Shown piece after piece: positions 16,816 to 26,003 of a DNA stretch of 64,000 nucleotides (position 1 is the stretch's first letter; every line of letters begins with the position of its first letter). Source of the DNA: Gammaproteobacteria bacterium (GTDB lineage: Bacteria > Pseudomonadota > Gammaproteobacteria > Pseudomonadales > Azotimanducaceae). The notes beneath the pieces were generated by a model. That model saw nothing but the letters and a program-made list of their open reading frames with translations, was not told the origin of the DNA and did no database searches. Made by a program: the position numbers and the translations under genes. The DNA lies in NCBI GenBank assembly GCA_009840545.1, contig VXNM01000009.1, positions 436,559 to 500,558 of the forward strand, written 5' to 3'.

Positions 16816-18819
16816 TCAAACAGTCTGAGCTTGAAGAACTTTCTTGGTACTCGTGCGGGATTTCCGCGGTTCAAAGTACACCTTAAAGCCATCATCTGGA
16901 TGAGGTGTTGGTATGGGCCTGATCTTTAGGGTGTATTTGGACGAACCCATCTTTATGTCAAAAAAGTGGATGAGAGTCGCGATATTCGTCATGACAAGCA
17001 GCTGAGCGAAGTCTGCGCCAAGGCATCTATGTGCACCTACACCAAAGGGAACGAATGCTCCAAGCTGGCGATGCTCGTCGCGACCTGGCAGATAGCGATC
17101 AATATCGAACTCAGTGGGATTCGGGAAATACTCCTCCAAGAGATGTGGAACACTTGTCGCAATCATCACTTGTTCACCTGCCGGAATCCTATAGCCTTCA
17201 AAATCGAAGGAATTCGAGACAGTTCGGACAATTGATGGAGTAACCGGCCACATTCGCAACGACTCCATCATGGCTCGACCAATAACGTCCAGTGTGGCCA
17301 GTGCAGACGTTCCGTTAAGGTGTCCTTCAAAGAACTGCTCTGCCTCTTCTCTTGACCGCTCCATCAGTTCAGGTTGTGTAAGCATCGCGTAGAGGAGAAA
17401 TGAAGTAGCGACTGCAGCGGTTTCCAAGCCTGCAAAGTATGGTCCCAGTGTGGTCAAGGTGTAGTCGGTCTCAGGCACCAGAGCGGGATCTTCGCGGTGC
17501 ATCTTGAGGCACATGTCAATCAAGTCTGGACTTCTGTCTTGGCGCAAATGGGGGTCGTGGGCTTCAATCACCTTTTGGGAAAATTGCTTGATTCGTCGAT
17601 GAGCCCTGTTTACGCGCGGACGGGAAAGTTCCAAACTCGGTCGCGCTTTTGTGACTCGAATTAACAGCATCGTTTCGAGAAAGAGAATCAGATCATCAAT
17701 GTAGTCCGCAGGCGATACTCCTGTAGTCAGAATGCCAATTTGCTCGGACACCAGACGCTGCATGGTGTACAGAACACGCCTGGGCTTGTCGTCCTTGGAA
17801 TTGCCGATCTCTCTCTTGACAATGGAAACCACTTTATCGAGTTGATCGGACACGACACGTTGGGAATAGCCGTTGCGCATGCACTTTCTTAGTTTGACGT
17901 GATCGTCGCCGTCTACGCTTACCATCGATCGGGACGCTCCAAACTCTTGGTCAAAGTCTTGCCAAGTTTCTTTTGAACGGAGGTAGTCCCGGCCATGACG
18001 ATGAACGAAATTATTCGCATTTGCGCCCGCCAAGACGGTGTACTCCCGATTCAACACTTTTACTCGGAACACGGGTCCAAGTTTCAGGTATTGCTCCGTG
18101 AGAAACTGCCCGACGTTTCCCGCCATTTCAATTGTGTTTCCAATCACCGGCAATCCGCGTACAGTCGGAGTGGGAGTACGCATACGAATCCCTCGCTGGA
18201 TAGTGTCGGCGAGAGATTGCAGATTGGAGTCCGAGTGAATGGTGCTTTCAATCGAAGCTTCAATCTCTTGATACTCGTCGTTTGACATCAGTTCGCTGAA
18301 TCCGTCACAGGCTTCAACGATCGCTATAAGCGTCGAATCCCTCTGACTCGCCTCGTTTCGGCTAAGGAGAACTTCCATCAAACGCGTCCGGACCTCGATC
18401 TCACTTGAGTCAACGGAACTTGGGTACTTCCGAGTGTCGCGCACCCACCGAGAACGCTTGAAGACTCCGTCTTCATCGACTCGCAAAACACCACAGGAAA
18501 CAAGGCGTCGAAGCCCCAAGTCGCGGAGCACTTCCGCTCGAAGTGCTGTGTGTTTCAACCAAAAGAGCAGGTCTCGATCACGTTTGCTTTCAGCGATGTC
18601 CGAAAGAGTCGGGTCTAGGAGATACTCGCCAGTTGGAGCATCATCAATGACTGACAGTTTGTTGCCCGAAGCATTGATTTTGTGTAGCAACAAGAGATCT
18701 GCAATGACACCAGCAGCCATCGCCCAATCCAATCGATCGGGGTCGATGTGTACGAACGATCCCTCGTTCTCGTCAACAAAAAGAACAATCAGTTCTTCGG
18801 TAATGGTTAGGTTTGCCAT
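16816..18819 (-). CDS. GPP34 (GOLPH3-like) domain fused to cytochrome P450
   Basis: 667-residue two-domain protein. Residues about 4-208 align by eye with human GOLPH3 and bacterial GPP34 proteins: LTITEELIVLF at the start, DAPTGEYLLDPTL in the middle (GOLPH3 has DAPTGDVLLDEAL), then LRDLGLRRLVSCGVL and a late helix with STLIAIVEACDGFSEL. GOLPH3 binds acidic phosphoinositides and membranes. Residues about 215-650 are a complete P450: proline-rich hinge, I-helix AGLETAA (463-467), ExxR (Glu519, Arg522) and the heme loop FGVGAHRCLG with ligand Cys599. Both domains look intact and in one frame, so the fusion is not an obvious assembly artefact. GGAGAG lies about 6 nt before the ATG. No ferredoxin or reductase is adjacent. 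Substrate unknown; membrane targeting of the P450 by the GPP34 part is an inference. Confidence 0.9.
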   Translation of the reverse strand: MANLTITEELIVLFVDENEGSFVHIDPDRLDWAMAAGVIADLLLLHKINASGNKLSVIDDAPTGEYLLDPTLSDIAESKRDRDLLFWLKHTALRAEVLRDLGLRRLVSCGVLRVDEDGVFKRSRWVRDTRKYPSSVDSSEIEVRTRLMEVLLSRNEASQRDSTLIAIVEACDGFSELMSNDEYQEIEASIESTIHSDSNLQSLADTIQRGIRMRTPTPTVRGLPVIGNTIEMAGNVGQFLTEQYLKLGPVFRVKVLNREYTVLAGANANNFVHRHGRDYLRSKETWQDFDQEFGASRSMVSVDGDDHVKLRKCMRNGYSQRVVSDQLDKVVSIVKREIGNSKDDKPRRVLYTMQRLVSEQIGILTTGVSPADYIDDLILFLETMLLIRVTKARPSLELSRPRVNRAHRRIKQFSQKVIEAHDPHLRQDRSPDLIDMCLKMHREDPALVPETDYTLTTLGPYFAGLETAAVATSFLLYAMLTQPELMERSREEAEQFFEGHLNGTSALATLDVIGRAMMESLRMWPVTPSIVRTVSNSFDFEGYRIPAGEQVMIATSVPHLLEEYFPNPTEFDIDRYLPGRDEHRQLGAFVPFGVGAHRCLGADFAQLLVMTNIATLIHFFDIKMGSSKYTLKIRPIPTPHPDDGFKVYFEPRKSRTSTKKVLQAQTV

Positions 18820-19142
18820 ATCTCTCCGGACTCAGTTTGCTTTCCTGAATCTACATTGCTCCGTATACAGAAATCTTCCACCGAAATTAGACCGCAATTC
18901 CCCAGTGTAGTTACACAAATGATCTATATTCTGCTTTATACAGATGGTGACTCGCTTTCAACAATGTCCGCCTTAACCTCTTTGTCTGTCTAGTCGCTGT
19001 ACAAGGCAATTGCAGGAATCGTCACGCGGAGCTCGACATTCCCACCCGAGAATCATAGGAATCGAATTCGGACAGCTTGAGAGCAACAAATTGACGGTTG
19101 CGTCATGATGCGGCGTGAGAGTTGCTCACGCAATACTTGGTA
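18820..19142. other. 323-bp spacer between P450 fusion gene and kinase gene
   Basis: No convincing ORF. Near the kinase end it holds a hairpin with 7-bp arms (GCGTGAG at 19113-19119 and CTCACGC at 19125-19131). The P450 Shine-Dalgarno sequence is at the other end. The spacing suggests that the P450 fusion gene has its own promoter here, but no clear -35/-10 pair was identified. Confidence 0.4.
19113..19131 (-). terminator. Possible hairpin terminator after the kinase gene
   Basis: Perfect 7-bp GC-rich stem with a 5-nt loop, 12 bp past the stop codon of the minus-strand kinase gene. There is no U-tract after it on the minus strand, so an intrinsic terminator is only one possibility. Confidence 0.3.
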
Positions 19143-20162
19143 CTAAGCGCTCACCTCAAGCATTTCACGCGCTGTCTTTGCCTTCGCGACGATTCCCAAT
19201 TGATACTTTTCCAAGTCAAACTCTTGATCTCCCATTGCTCCGACCGAGTAACGCTTGTAAACACCCTGTGCAATGGCAGCTAAACGCCAATGCGAGAATG
19301 CTCGATAGTAGCTAATCTGAGCAAGGCTTCTTCCCGTGAGTTTTTCGTACCGTTCACAAATCTCGGCACGCGATGGGAATCCACCAATACTTGTCGGCGA
19401 ACCATCTTTCGGTATATCGGTGGGTTCTCCCCAATTGTTTAAGAGATAGCCAACATCAGCCAAGGGGTCTCCTAGAGTGCACAGTTCCCAATCCAAGAGA
19501 GCAGCCATGGATCCATCACGGATGATCATGTTCCCGGGACGATAGTCACCATGTACGATTGACGCTCCAATCTGCTCGGGATGTTTTGCATGGAGAAGAC
19601 GTAGTGTCTCGTCCATGTCCGGAATCTCGTGCGTCTTGGTAGCTTCCCACTGTTGCGTCCAACGTTTGAGCTGCCTCTCGATATAGCCTTGCTTACGACC
19701 AAGCTGACCAAGACCAACGTCATCTGGAGTGGTTAGATGAAGGTGAGCAAGCACATCAATCACGTGAGTCCCAAAAGATTGTCGTTCGTCGTCGGAAAGT
19801 TCACCCATAACATCGGCGTTATGCGGAACGCTTCCTTCAATAAAGTCCATGACGTAGAAGGAGGACCCATTGACACTCGCGTCTTCGCAAAGACCATATG
19901 TCTTTGGTACAGGAACTCGGGTATCTTCCAAGGCAGAAATGATTCGATACTCACGTCCCATGTCATGTGCGCTCTGAAGGACGTGTCCCAGCGGTGGGCG
20001 TCGCAATACGTACACATCGTCTTTCGAGTCAACAAAACGAAATGTCAGATTGGAGTGCCCTCCAGCGATTAACGAGAAATCGAGAGGTGGCTCAACAGAC
20101 GGAACGTGTTCAACGATCCATCGACACACGCTCTGATACTCAATTCCTTCAACTTCAGACAT
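19143..20162 (-). CDS. ChoK/APH-like phosphotransferase (ACAD10/11 kinase type)
   Basis: 339-residue protein-kinase-like phosphotransferase. The glycine-rich start IAGGHSNLTF is followed by the catalytic loop IVHGDYRPGNMII (Asp206, Asn211) and the metal-binding LLDWELCTLGDPLADVGYL (Asp224). This last phrase is characteristic of the subfamily related to the N-terminal domain of ACAD10/ACAD11 and to the bacterial LvaA kinase, which phosphorylate 4-hydroxyacyl-CoAs. Classical aminoglycoside phosphotransferases differ here, so antibiotic resistance is unlikely. It lies upstream of, and on the same strand as, the P450 fusion gene. Confidence 0.85.
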   Translation of the reverse strand: MSEVEGIEYQSVCRWIVEHVPSVEPPLDFSLIAGGHSNLTFRFVDSKDDVYVLRRPPLGHVLQSAHDMGREYRIISALEDTRVPVPKTYGLCEDASVNGSSFYVMDFIEGSVPHNADVMGELSDDERQSFGTHVIDVLAHLHLTTPDDVGLGQLGRKQGYIERQLKRWTQQWEATKTHEIPDMDETLRLLHAKHPEQIGASIVHGDYRPGNMIIRDGSMAALLDWELCTLGDPLADVGYLLNNWGEPTDIPKDGSPTSIGGFPSRAEICERYEKLTGRSLAQISYYRAFSHWRLAAIAQGVYKRYSVGAMGDQEFDLEKYQLGIVAKAKTAREMLEVSA

Positions 20163-20415
20163 GTTTATTGTGAAGCTCCTCTGCCTAAACTGTCCAGTTC
20201 AAGCTGGACTCTTGGAGTTCGTTGCTCTAATGCTACTCAATATGCCGAATCGCCGCTGTCCATCGTCAAACTTCAAGCAATTGGTTGGTCCTATCGTGGA
20301 CTATGAATTTCGTTGCATAACAATACGAGAAATTGCACGCTAGAGTTTCTTTGGCAACGGCTCGCGGTGATAGACTTAGCCTTTTCATTCTCCCCATAGT
20401 CCACGAGCATCTCCA

Positions 20416-21720
20416 ATGTCAAATTGGCCTTTCTTACAGAACGGTAAACCAACCCATATTTCCCGAGCGGAAGGTGTCTACATTTACACCAAAGAAGGTC
20501 GCCAGATTCTGGATGGTGCTGCCGGTGCAATCGTTTGCAATATCGGACACGGGCGAACCGAAGTGGCGGATGTTGTTCGGAACGCGACATTGAAAACGGA
20601 CTACGTATTGCCACCGTGGCACTGCGATGAACGTGAGGATCTCGTGGATCTTCTTACGACAAAGTGGTTGCGGCCAGAATTCACTCGGGTCCACTTGACT
20701 TGTGGAGGCTCCGAAGCGATTGAAGCTGCGATGCGCATTGCTGTCATGCACTACTCTGCACAAGGCAAACCGGAAAAAGCCAAGATCATTGGTCGCGACA
20801 TTTCCTATCACGGAACTACGTTTGCGACAATTTCCATCGGCGGGCACGAATCTCGCAAAGTCGGCGTTAAGCACACGCTCCAACGATTTCCGATCGCTCC
20901 TACTCCTTACACTCTACGATGCGAGAGCAACGATCCGACTCAGTTTTATTTGGACGAGTTGGAGAGTACGATCCTCGAGGAAGGTCCCGACACGATAGCA
21001 GCATTCCTTGCGGAACCGATTGCTGGAGCTAGCGGGGGTGCAATGGTTCCACCGGATGGCTATTGGGAAGGCGCAAGAGCGCTTTGCGACAAGTACGACG
21101 TTCTTCTCATCATCGATGAAATCATGACAGGATTTGGTCGTACAGGGCTGCTTTTTGGCTACCAGCATTGGCCTTTTGAACCCGATATCTTCGTGAGCGG
21201 GAAAGGTCTAACTGCTGGATACTCCCCATTGAATGCACTGTTCTCTACCGACAAGGTAGCCGAACCCATTGAACAAGCACCAGGATTCAGCGTGATGTTC
21301 CATACTTACGGATCGTTTGCACCTGCATGTGCAGCGGCATGTAAGGTTTTGGAAATCATGGACGAGGAGCGACTCGTGGAACGTACTAAAGAGATGGGTG
21401 TTGTCTTGGAGTCGAAGTTGCAAGCGGCTTTTTCGAACCACCCTCACGTGGCGGAGTGTCGCGGCAAGGGGCTGCTTCAAGCTATCGAAATTGTCAGGAA
21501 TCGTTCGACACTAGAACGCTATCCCATTGAAGAAAACGTAACTGCGAAAGTCATCAAGACTGCATTCGACAATGGCGTTCATTTTTATGGCGCAGGAACT
21601 TCAATTGTTAGAGACGTGGTCTTGATGGGTCCTCCGATGACGGTGGACGAATCGCACTTAGACACCATGGTCGAAGCCCTATCTGCGGCCGTAGACACCG
21701 TCACGCAAGGTGTGAGCTAG
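20416..21720 (+). CDS. Class III (omega-type) PLP-dependent aminotransferase
   Basis: 434-residue fold-type I aminotransferase. It has the class III pattern: LDGAAGAIVCNIGHG, THE substrate-binding TCGGSEAIEAAMR, SYHGTT, the cofactor Asp234 in LLIIDEIMTGFGRTG and Schiff-base Lys263 in VSGKGLTAGY. The family covers beta-alanine/taurine-pyruvate, GABA and polyamine aminotransferases; the sequence does not let me choose a donor. It is divergent from the kinase gene across about 250 bp. The ATG at 20416 has no strong Shine-Dalgarno. Confidence 0.9.
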   Translation: MSNWPFLQNGKPTHISRAEGVYIYTKEGRQILDGAAGAIVCNIGHGRTEVADVVRNATLKTDYVLPPWHCDEREDLVDLLTTKWLRPEFTRVHLTCGGSEAIEAAMRIAVMHYSAQGKPEKAKIIGRDISYHGTTFATISIGGHESRKVGVKHTLQRFPIAPTPYTLRCESNDPTQFYLDELESTILEEGPDTIAAFLAEPIAGASGGAMVPPDGYWEGARALCDKYDVLLIIDEIMTGFGRTGLLFGYQHWPFEPDIFVSGKGLTAGYSPLNALFSTDKVAEPIEQAPGFSVMFHTYGSFAPACAAACKVLEIMDEERLVERTKEMGVVLESKLQAAFSNHPHVAECRGKGLLQAIEIVRNRSTLERYPIEENVTAKVIKTAFDNGVHFYGAGTSIVRDVVLMGPPMTVDESHLDTMVEALSAAVDTVTQGVS

Positions 21721-22083
21721 TACTTCGAACCACAAAAACGAGACTCGCGAACTCTTGATACCTCTGGTCCTACATACTCGCTTGTCTATAGGATCTCCGG
21801 ATCGCCTTCATCAAGAGAAATCTCCATTTGGAATTGTGGCAATCTTGTTCTAGGTTGCAAATCTACGACAAGAGCTTAGACTCGAATCCACAGCCAAGCG
21901 AACTTTACAGCCAAGAACTTCAAGCGAGTGATAGAACTATGATGGTTTAAACGCTCTCATTACTGTTCGTCCTTGCAATAACAGTACTCTTGCAGGTCTG
22001 TATGCACTTGTTCGATAAACCGACCTTAACGCACGTATTCGGCGACTATGTTGTGATGAAAAGGTCTGGCTTTCTTGGGATTG
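21721..22083. other. 363-bp intergenic region between two converging genes
   Basis: Lies between the stops of the aminotransferase gene and the dUTPase gene. I see no credible ORF, tRNA, strong hairpin with U-tract, or repeat. Confidence 0.4.
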
Positions 22084-22770
22084 TCAAGGTGTTTCAGGAT
22101 TCTCGCCAGATTCAATATATGTCTCGGTAAGAGCTTGATTCAATACGGATTGAAATTCTTCCGAAAATGCATCTAAGTTCCGGACTAACGCGGCGAGATG
22201 GACGTTGTCCTCCCGTCCTTTCCACATTTTTTGGTATGAACCTTCCTTGTAGCCGTTTGCTTGTCTAAACCGATTCAAGACGTGCTTTCCCTTGTAAATC
22301 CCATAGAGCTCATTTAGTGTCATTGGGGTCGCAGTCATAGTGTTCATGAAACACTTGACGTCAAATGACCCATCAAGAGCCGTTCTCGCAAGCGCTTCGA
22401 CAGCATGCCGAAATTCAACGTGATCTCTACAAGCTTGTCCTGCAATCATTTCCTTTGCAACTTGATCGATCGATCTCTCCTCAATCACAATCATCGAGAG
22501 ACCAAAGTGCCAAATGTCCACAATCTCAAGCTTGACCTGATCTATGTCGGTAGATTGATGCTTCCACCACTTCCACCCATAGTGATCCAATAATTCAGAA
22601 CATTCGGTCCATATTGCTCTGTAAAACGGATATCCTTGAGTGTCCCACGAAGGATGGACATCCCGATTGTGCAGCAGTTGCATTCGAACCATGTCTTTAA
22701 GACAGGGTAAAAACGTTTCAAAATCAACTCTTTCGGTAACGGTTGAACGATTGTCTTGCGATGCGACCAT
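22084..22770 (-). CDS. Dimeric (all-alpha) dUTP diphosphatase, dUTPase_2 family
   Basis: 228-residue MazG-like nucleotide pyrophosphatase that converts dUTP to dUMP. The metal-binding Glu pair in IWTECSELLDHYGWKWWK is followed by the ExxD pair in KLEIVDIWHFGLS. The C-terminal KHVLNRFRQANGYKEGSY and KMWKGREDN motifs are specific for dimeric dUTPases of the Campylobacter/Leishmania type. They are unrelated in fold to the trimeric E. coli Dut. No trimeric dut is in this window. The ATG at 22770 has a weak Shine-Dalgarno; the N-terminal ten residues are not conserved, so the start could be further in. Confidence 0.88.
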   Translation of the reverse strand: MVASQDNRSTVTERVDFETFLPCLKDMVRMQLLHNRDVHPSWDTQGYPFYRAIWTECSELLDHYGWKWWKHQSTDIDQVKLEIVDIWHFGLSMIVIEERSIDQVAKEMIAGQACRDHVEFRHAVEALARTALDGSFDVKCFMNTMTATPMTLNELYGIYKGKHVLNRFRQANGYKEGSYQKMWKGREDNVHLAALVRNLDAFSEEFQSVLNQALTETYIESGENPETP

Positions 22771-23150
22771 GAGGTCAAGGATTTTCCAAATGCAAACGAA
22801 CCAGGTGCCAAGTGCTGCCTAAGGCACCTTGCAAGCATAACTATTTCACACCTGAACTCAACTGTTCTTTAGGCGTAGTGAACCCCAATTGCAGCCATTA
22901 CACGGTTTCGTTATGTGAAGAATCTCGTCGGACAGACAGGTCAAGTCTCGGCGAATTTCAGCTTTGAAGTGAACGGGCAAGAATTGAACTAATTGAGGCA
23001 ATTGCTAGTCATACTGGAAAACGGTCGTGATCCGATCCAGCCTTGGCAAATCGATTTCAATTGACACAGAATGTAGCATTTCAAAGTGTCGCGGGTAACA
23101 ATGCCCTAGCACTCATAGGTAAACTAACTCTACCTCAACAAACGCTTGGT
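22771..23150. other. Divergent intergenic region between dUTPase gene and lon promoter
   Basis: About 380 bp without a credible gene. Near the dUTPase end is a hairpin with perfect 7-bp arms (AGGTGCC at 22803-22809, GGCACCT at 22823-22829, 13-nt loop), placed in the probable 5' leader of the dUTPase gene. The rest shows nothing I can name. Confidence 0.4.
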
Positions 23151-23180
23151 CTTGAAATCTCAATCAAGGGACCCTATATA
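23151..23180 (+). promoter_or_regulatory. lon promoter, heat-shock (sigma-32) and sigma-70 consensus superimposed
   Basis: CTTGAAA (23151-23157), 14 nt, then CCCTATAT (23172-23179) fits the sigma-32 consensus CTTGAAA-N13/14-CCCCATnT with one mismatch. The same bases also give TTGAAA-N17-TATATA, a good sigma-70 promoter. Transcription would begin near 23186, leaving a leader of about 20 nt before the lon ATG. lon is a classical sigma-32 target, which makes this placement credible. Confidence 0.75.
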
Positions 23181-23206
23181 GATCCAGAGAGCAACGGTTT
23201 TTCTGA

Positions 23207-25531
23207 ATGTCACATCTTCCAGTACTACCGCTGAAAGACTTGGTCGTCTTCCCCGACCAAGTAGTCCCCATCATCGTCGGGCGCACGAAGTCGATGAATG
23301 CCATCCATGAAGCAATGTCTGATGGTCACAAAATCATTACGGCCCTTCAACTCGAGAAAGACAATGAAGATCCTAATCGTGAAGATCTTCACGATGTTGG
23401 AACTCTCTGCAAAGTAGCACGAATCGAAAAACGAAAAGTTGGGGTACAGTTAATTGCTGAAGCCGTTGCCCGTGTCAGACTCGGGGATCCCGTGGAAGTA
23501 GGCGAGTACCTCGCTGTTGAGTACACAGCGCTACCCGATCTTTCGAGTCAGGCAGATAGTCTTAGTGCGGAAGCAACGGGAATTCACAAGGCAGCACTGG
23601 ATCTCACGAAGCGACTGACAGACATTATCAACCCTGACAAGAGCGAGCAGGTCTTTAACCAGTTCATCGGGCAATTCAAGAATCCCGTCACTCAGATGTA
23701 CCGTCTAGCTGCCTATGCTCAACACCTCACCTTAAATCAAGCGCAGGAAATCCTTGAGATTGATGACACCGACAAACTCATGGAAACGATCATGGCGTCG
23801 CTCAAGCACGAGTATTCTGTCACGCAAATTCAACGAGAAATTCAGAGCCAGGCCCGTGAAGGGCTCGAACAGCAACAGCGCGAGCACATGCTACGGCAGC
23901 AAAAGCGAGCGATCGAACAAGCTCTAGGAGAAGACGAAAGCGACGACGAAATTGCGGAGTTAAAGGACGAACTGCGTCAAGCCAACTTACCCGAGGCTGC
24001 ACAGAAAGAGGTGGATCGGGAAGTTAAGCGGCTCTCCCGTATGTCGCCGAACGCCGCAGATTTTCAGGTCGCACGAAGCTACCTTGAACTTGTCGCGGAA
24101 TTGCCGTGGAACATCATCACGGAAGACAATCTCGACCTCAAACACGCTGAGAACATTCTGAACGAGGACCACTTCGGACTAGAAGAAGTAAAAGACAGAA
24201 TTCTTGAGTCCTTGGCGGTGCTACAACTCAATCCTGATGCAAAGGCATCAATCTTGTGTTTTGTGGGCCCCCCTGGTGTGGGTAAGACTTCTTTGGGACA
24301 GTCCATTGCACGAGCAATGGGGCGAAAGTTTGAGCGGATGAGCCTAGGAGGACTTCACGACGAAGCGGAACTACGCGGACATCGAAGAACCTACATCGGT
24401 GCAATGCCAGGCCGTATCTTGCAAGCAATCCGTCGCTGCGGAGTTCGTAATCCAGTGCTCATGCTTGACGAACTCGACAAACTCGGCGCGGATTTTCGCG
24501 GTGACCCCTCAGCCGCACTGATGGAAATCCTAGATCCAGCACAAAACAAGGAGTTTCGAGACAACTATCTGAATCTTCCCTTTGACCTGTCAAAGGTGCT
24601 ATTCATTACGACGGCAAACACGCTGGAGGGAATATCACGTCCACTGCTCGATCGTATGGAAGTCCTTGAGCTCACAGGCTACAGCGAACTTGAGAAGCTT
24701 GAAATAGCGAAGCGCTACCTCATTCCTAGGCAAACACTCAATGCGGGACTGAAGGACAAACACATGAAGTTTACGGGTGAGGGCCTCAAGCACTTGATTC
24801 GGCGTTACACTCGCGAAGCAGGAGTTCGTTCTCTCGAGAGAATTATTGAGAGCATAGCTCGAAAGAGGGCAAAGAACAGCCTAATGCTCGAAAGCGATCA
24901 GGACTCTTTGGATGTCGACACGATTGTCAATCTTCTCGGACCTGAAAAATACAAGGAAGATCGAAGTCGCAAGTCTCTTACGAATGGTGTGGCAACCGGA
25001 TTGGCGTGGACTGAAACGGGCGGAGATGTCCTCTATGTCGAAGCATCGCTTACCGCGAAGGACGAAAAGGTCACGATCACCGGTCATATCGGCCAAGTGA
25101 TGCAAGAGTCAGCAAAAGCCGCACGAAGTTACATTTGGGCTGCTGCGGAGGACCTGCATATAGACCGCGAAGCTATTGAAGACTCAGGTGTACACATTCA
25201 CGTTCCGGCAGGTGCAGTTCCGAAGGACGGCCCGTCTGCGGGCATCACGATGGCAACTGCGCTTGCCAGTGCCTACAGCGAGAAAGTTGTACGAGACGAC
25301 ATAGCAATGACAGGAGAATTGACTCTTACTGGATTGGTTCTTCCCGTCGGCGGGATACGAGAGAAAATCCTGGCGGCGCACCGTTCAGGAATTCGTCACG
25401 TGATTTTGCCCAAAGATAATGAATCGGAGCTCGAAAAGCTACCTGACAACGTACGTGGTGAAATAGAGGTCAGTCTCGTTGAAAACTTGTCAGATGTAGT
25501 AAAGATAGCTATACCCGAGCTAGGAGACTAA
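23207..25531 (+). CDS. lon: ATP-dependent Lon protease
   Basis: 774-residue cytoplasmic AAA+ protease for damaged and regulatory proteins. The N-terminal substrate domain begins [14 protein letters not shown] coiled-coil-rich region about 190-300 is followed by the AAA+ module with Walker [12 protein letters not shown], the [15 protein letters not shown] segment and Walker B LMLDELDK. The catalytic dyad is Ser677 (PKDGPSAG) and Lys720 (GGIREK). Length matches E. coli Lon (784). It lies behind a heat-shock-type promoter. The usual clpX-lon-hupB neighbourhood is absent. Confidence 0.97.
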   Translation: MSHLPVLPLKDLVVFPDQVVPIIVGRTKSMNAIHEAMSDGHKIITALQLEKDNEDPNREDLHDVGTLCKVARIEKRKVGVQLIAEAVARVRLGDPVEVGEYLAVEYTALPDLSSQADSLSAEATGIHKAALDLTKRLTDIINPDKSEQVFNQFIGQFKNPVTQMYRLAAYAQHLTLNQAQEILEIDDTDKLMETIMASLKHEYSVTQIQREIQSQAREGLEQQQREHMLRQQKRAIEQALGEDESDDEIAELKDELRQANLPEAAQKEVDREVKRLSRMSPNAADFQVARSYLELVAELPWNIITEDNLDLKHAENILNEDHFGLEEVKDRILESLAVLQLNPDAKASILCFVGPPGVGKTSLGQSIARAMGRKFERMSLGGLHDEAELRGHRRTYIGAMPGRILQAIRRCGVRNPVLMLDELDKLGADFRGDPSAALMEILDPAQNKEFRDNYLNLPFDLSKVLFITTANTLEGISRPLLDRMEVLELTGYSELEKLEIAKRYLIPRQTLNAGLKDKHMKFTGEGLKHLIRRYTREAGVRSLERIIESIARKRAKNSLMLESDQDSLDVDTIVNLLGPEKYKEDRSRKSLTNGVATGLAWTETGGDVLYVEASLTAKDEKVTITGHIGQVMQESAKAARSYIWAAAEDLHIDREAIEDSGVHIHVPAGAVPKDGPSAGITMATALASAYSEKVVRDDIAMTGELTLTGLVLPVGGIREKILAAHRSGIRHVILPKDNESELEKLPDNVRGEIEVSLVENLSDVVKIAIPELGD

Positions 25532-25538
25532 GCTCTCC

Positions 25539-26003
25539 TCACTCAGCTTCGTTTGGCTCTTTCCTGCAGTCAGTCGTCCGGCTAACTCCGGCTAGATTCT
25601 CGTGGTTCCCTGACATGCTCCAGAAATTCCAGTTGTGGCAAGACAACCTGATCACACTCGAACCCACATCGTAAGTCTCATAGCCCTTGTACTTCTGCCT
25701 TAGCAATCTGGCGACTTCAGGTGACATGGCTCTTATCGAAGCCTGACAATCTAGCCTCAACCACCACAGTTTTTCCCAGTCCTCTGAATAGTGATCGAGT
25801 ACAAGAGCTGCCCGCGGGTTAGCTTCGAGATTACGAACCCGACGGAGTATTGCCTTCGACTTTGGTTTTCCGTCAATCGGGCAAAAGATCAGATCACCGA
25901 GCCGAACGAAGACCACTGGTACGACGTGAGGAACATTGTCAGCAACTGTTGTGAGGAATCCCCGTCCCGTTGAGTCCAAGACTTCCCTAATCCACGCTTT
26001 CAC
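25539..26003 (-). CDS. PPOX-fold flavin/F420-type oxidoreductase (TIGR03668-like)
   Basis: 154-residue pyridoxamine-phosphate-oxidase-fold protein. GRGFLTTVADNVPHVVPVVF, the DGKPKSKAILRRVRNLEANP segment and LDHYSEDWEKLWWLR match the small PPOX family typified by mycobacterial Rv2074. Its cofactor may be F420, FMN or a tetrapyrrole breakdown product, so the reaction is open. GTG at 26003 with GGAG just upstream gives the usual family length. An in-frame ATG at 26105 would add 34 residues that do not look conserved. The gene converges on lon with 7 bp between stops. Confidence 0.75.
   Translation of the reverse strand: MKAWIREVLDSTGRGFLTTVADNVPHVVPVVFVRLGDLIFCPIDGKPKSKAILRRVRNLEANPRAALVLDHYSEDWEKLWWLRLDCQASIRAMSPEVARLLRQKYKGYETYDVGSSVIRLSCHNWNFWSMSGNHENLAGVSRTTDCRKEPNEAE

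Noticed and set aside
21880-21905. GACTCGAATCC-like sequence resembling a tRNA T-arm
   Set aside because: No matching acceptor, D or anticodon arms could be drawn at the right distances.
23043-23234. 63-codon frame covering the lon promoter and the start of lon
   Set aside because: It runs across the heat-shock promoter and into lon in another frame; no family features.
25520-25538. 6-bp hairpin (AGGAGA/TCTCCT) at the lon stop codon as terminator
   Set aside because: Weak stem, overlaps the lon stop codon, no U-tract on either strand.
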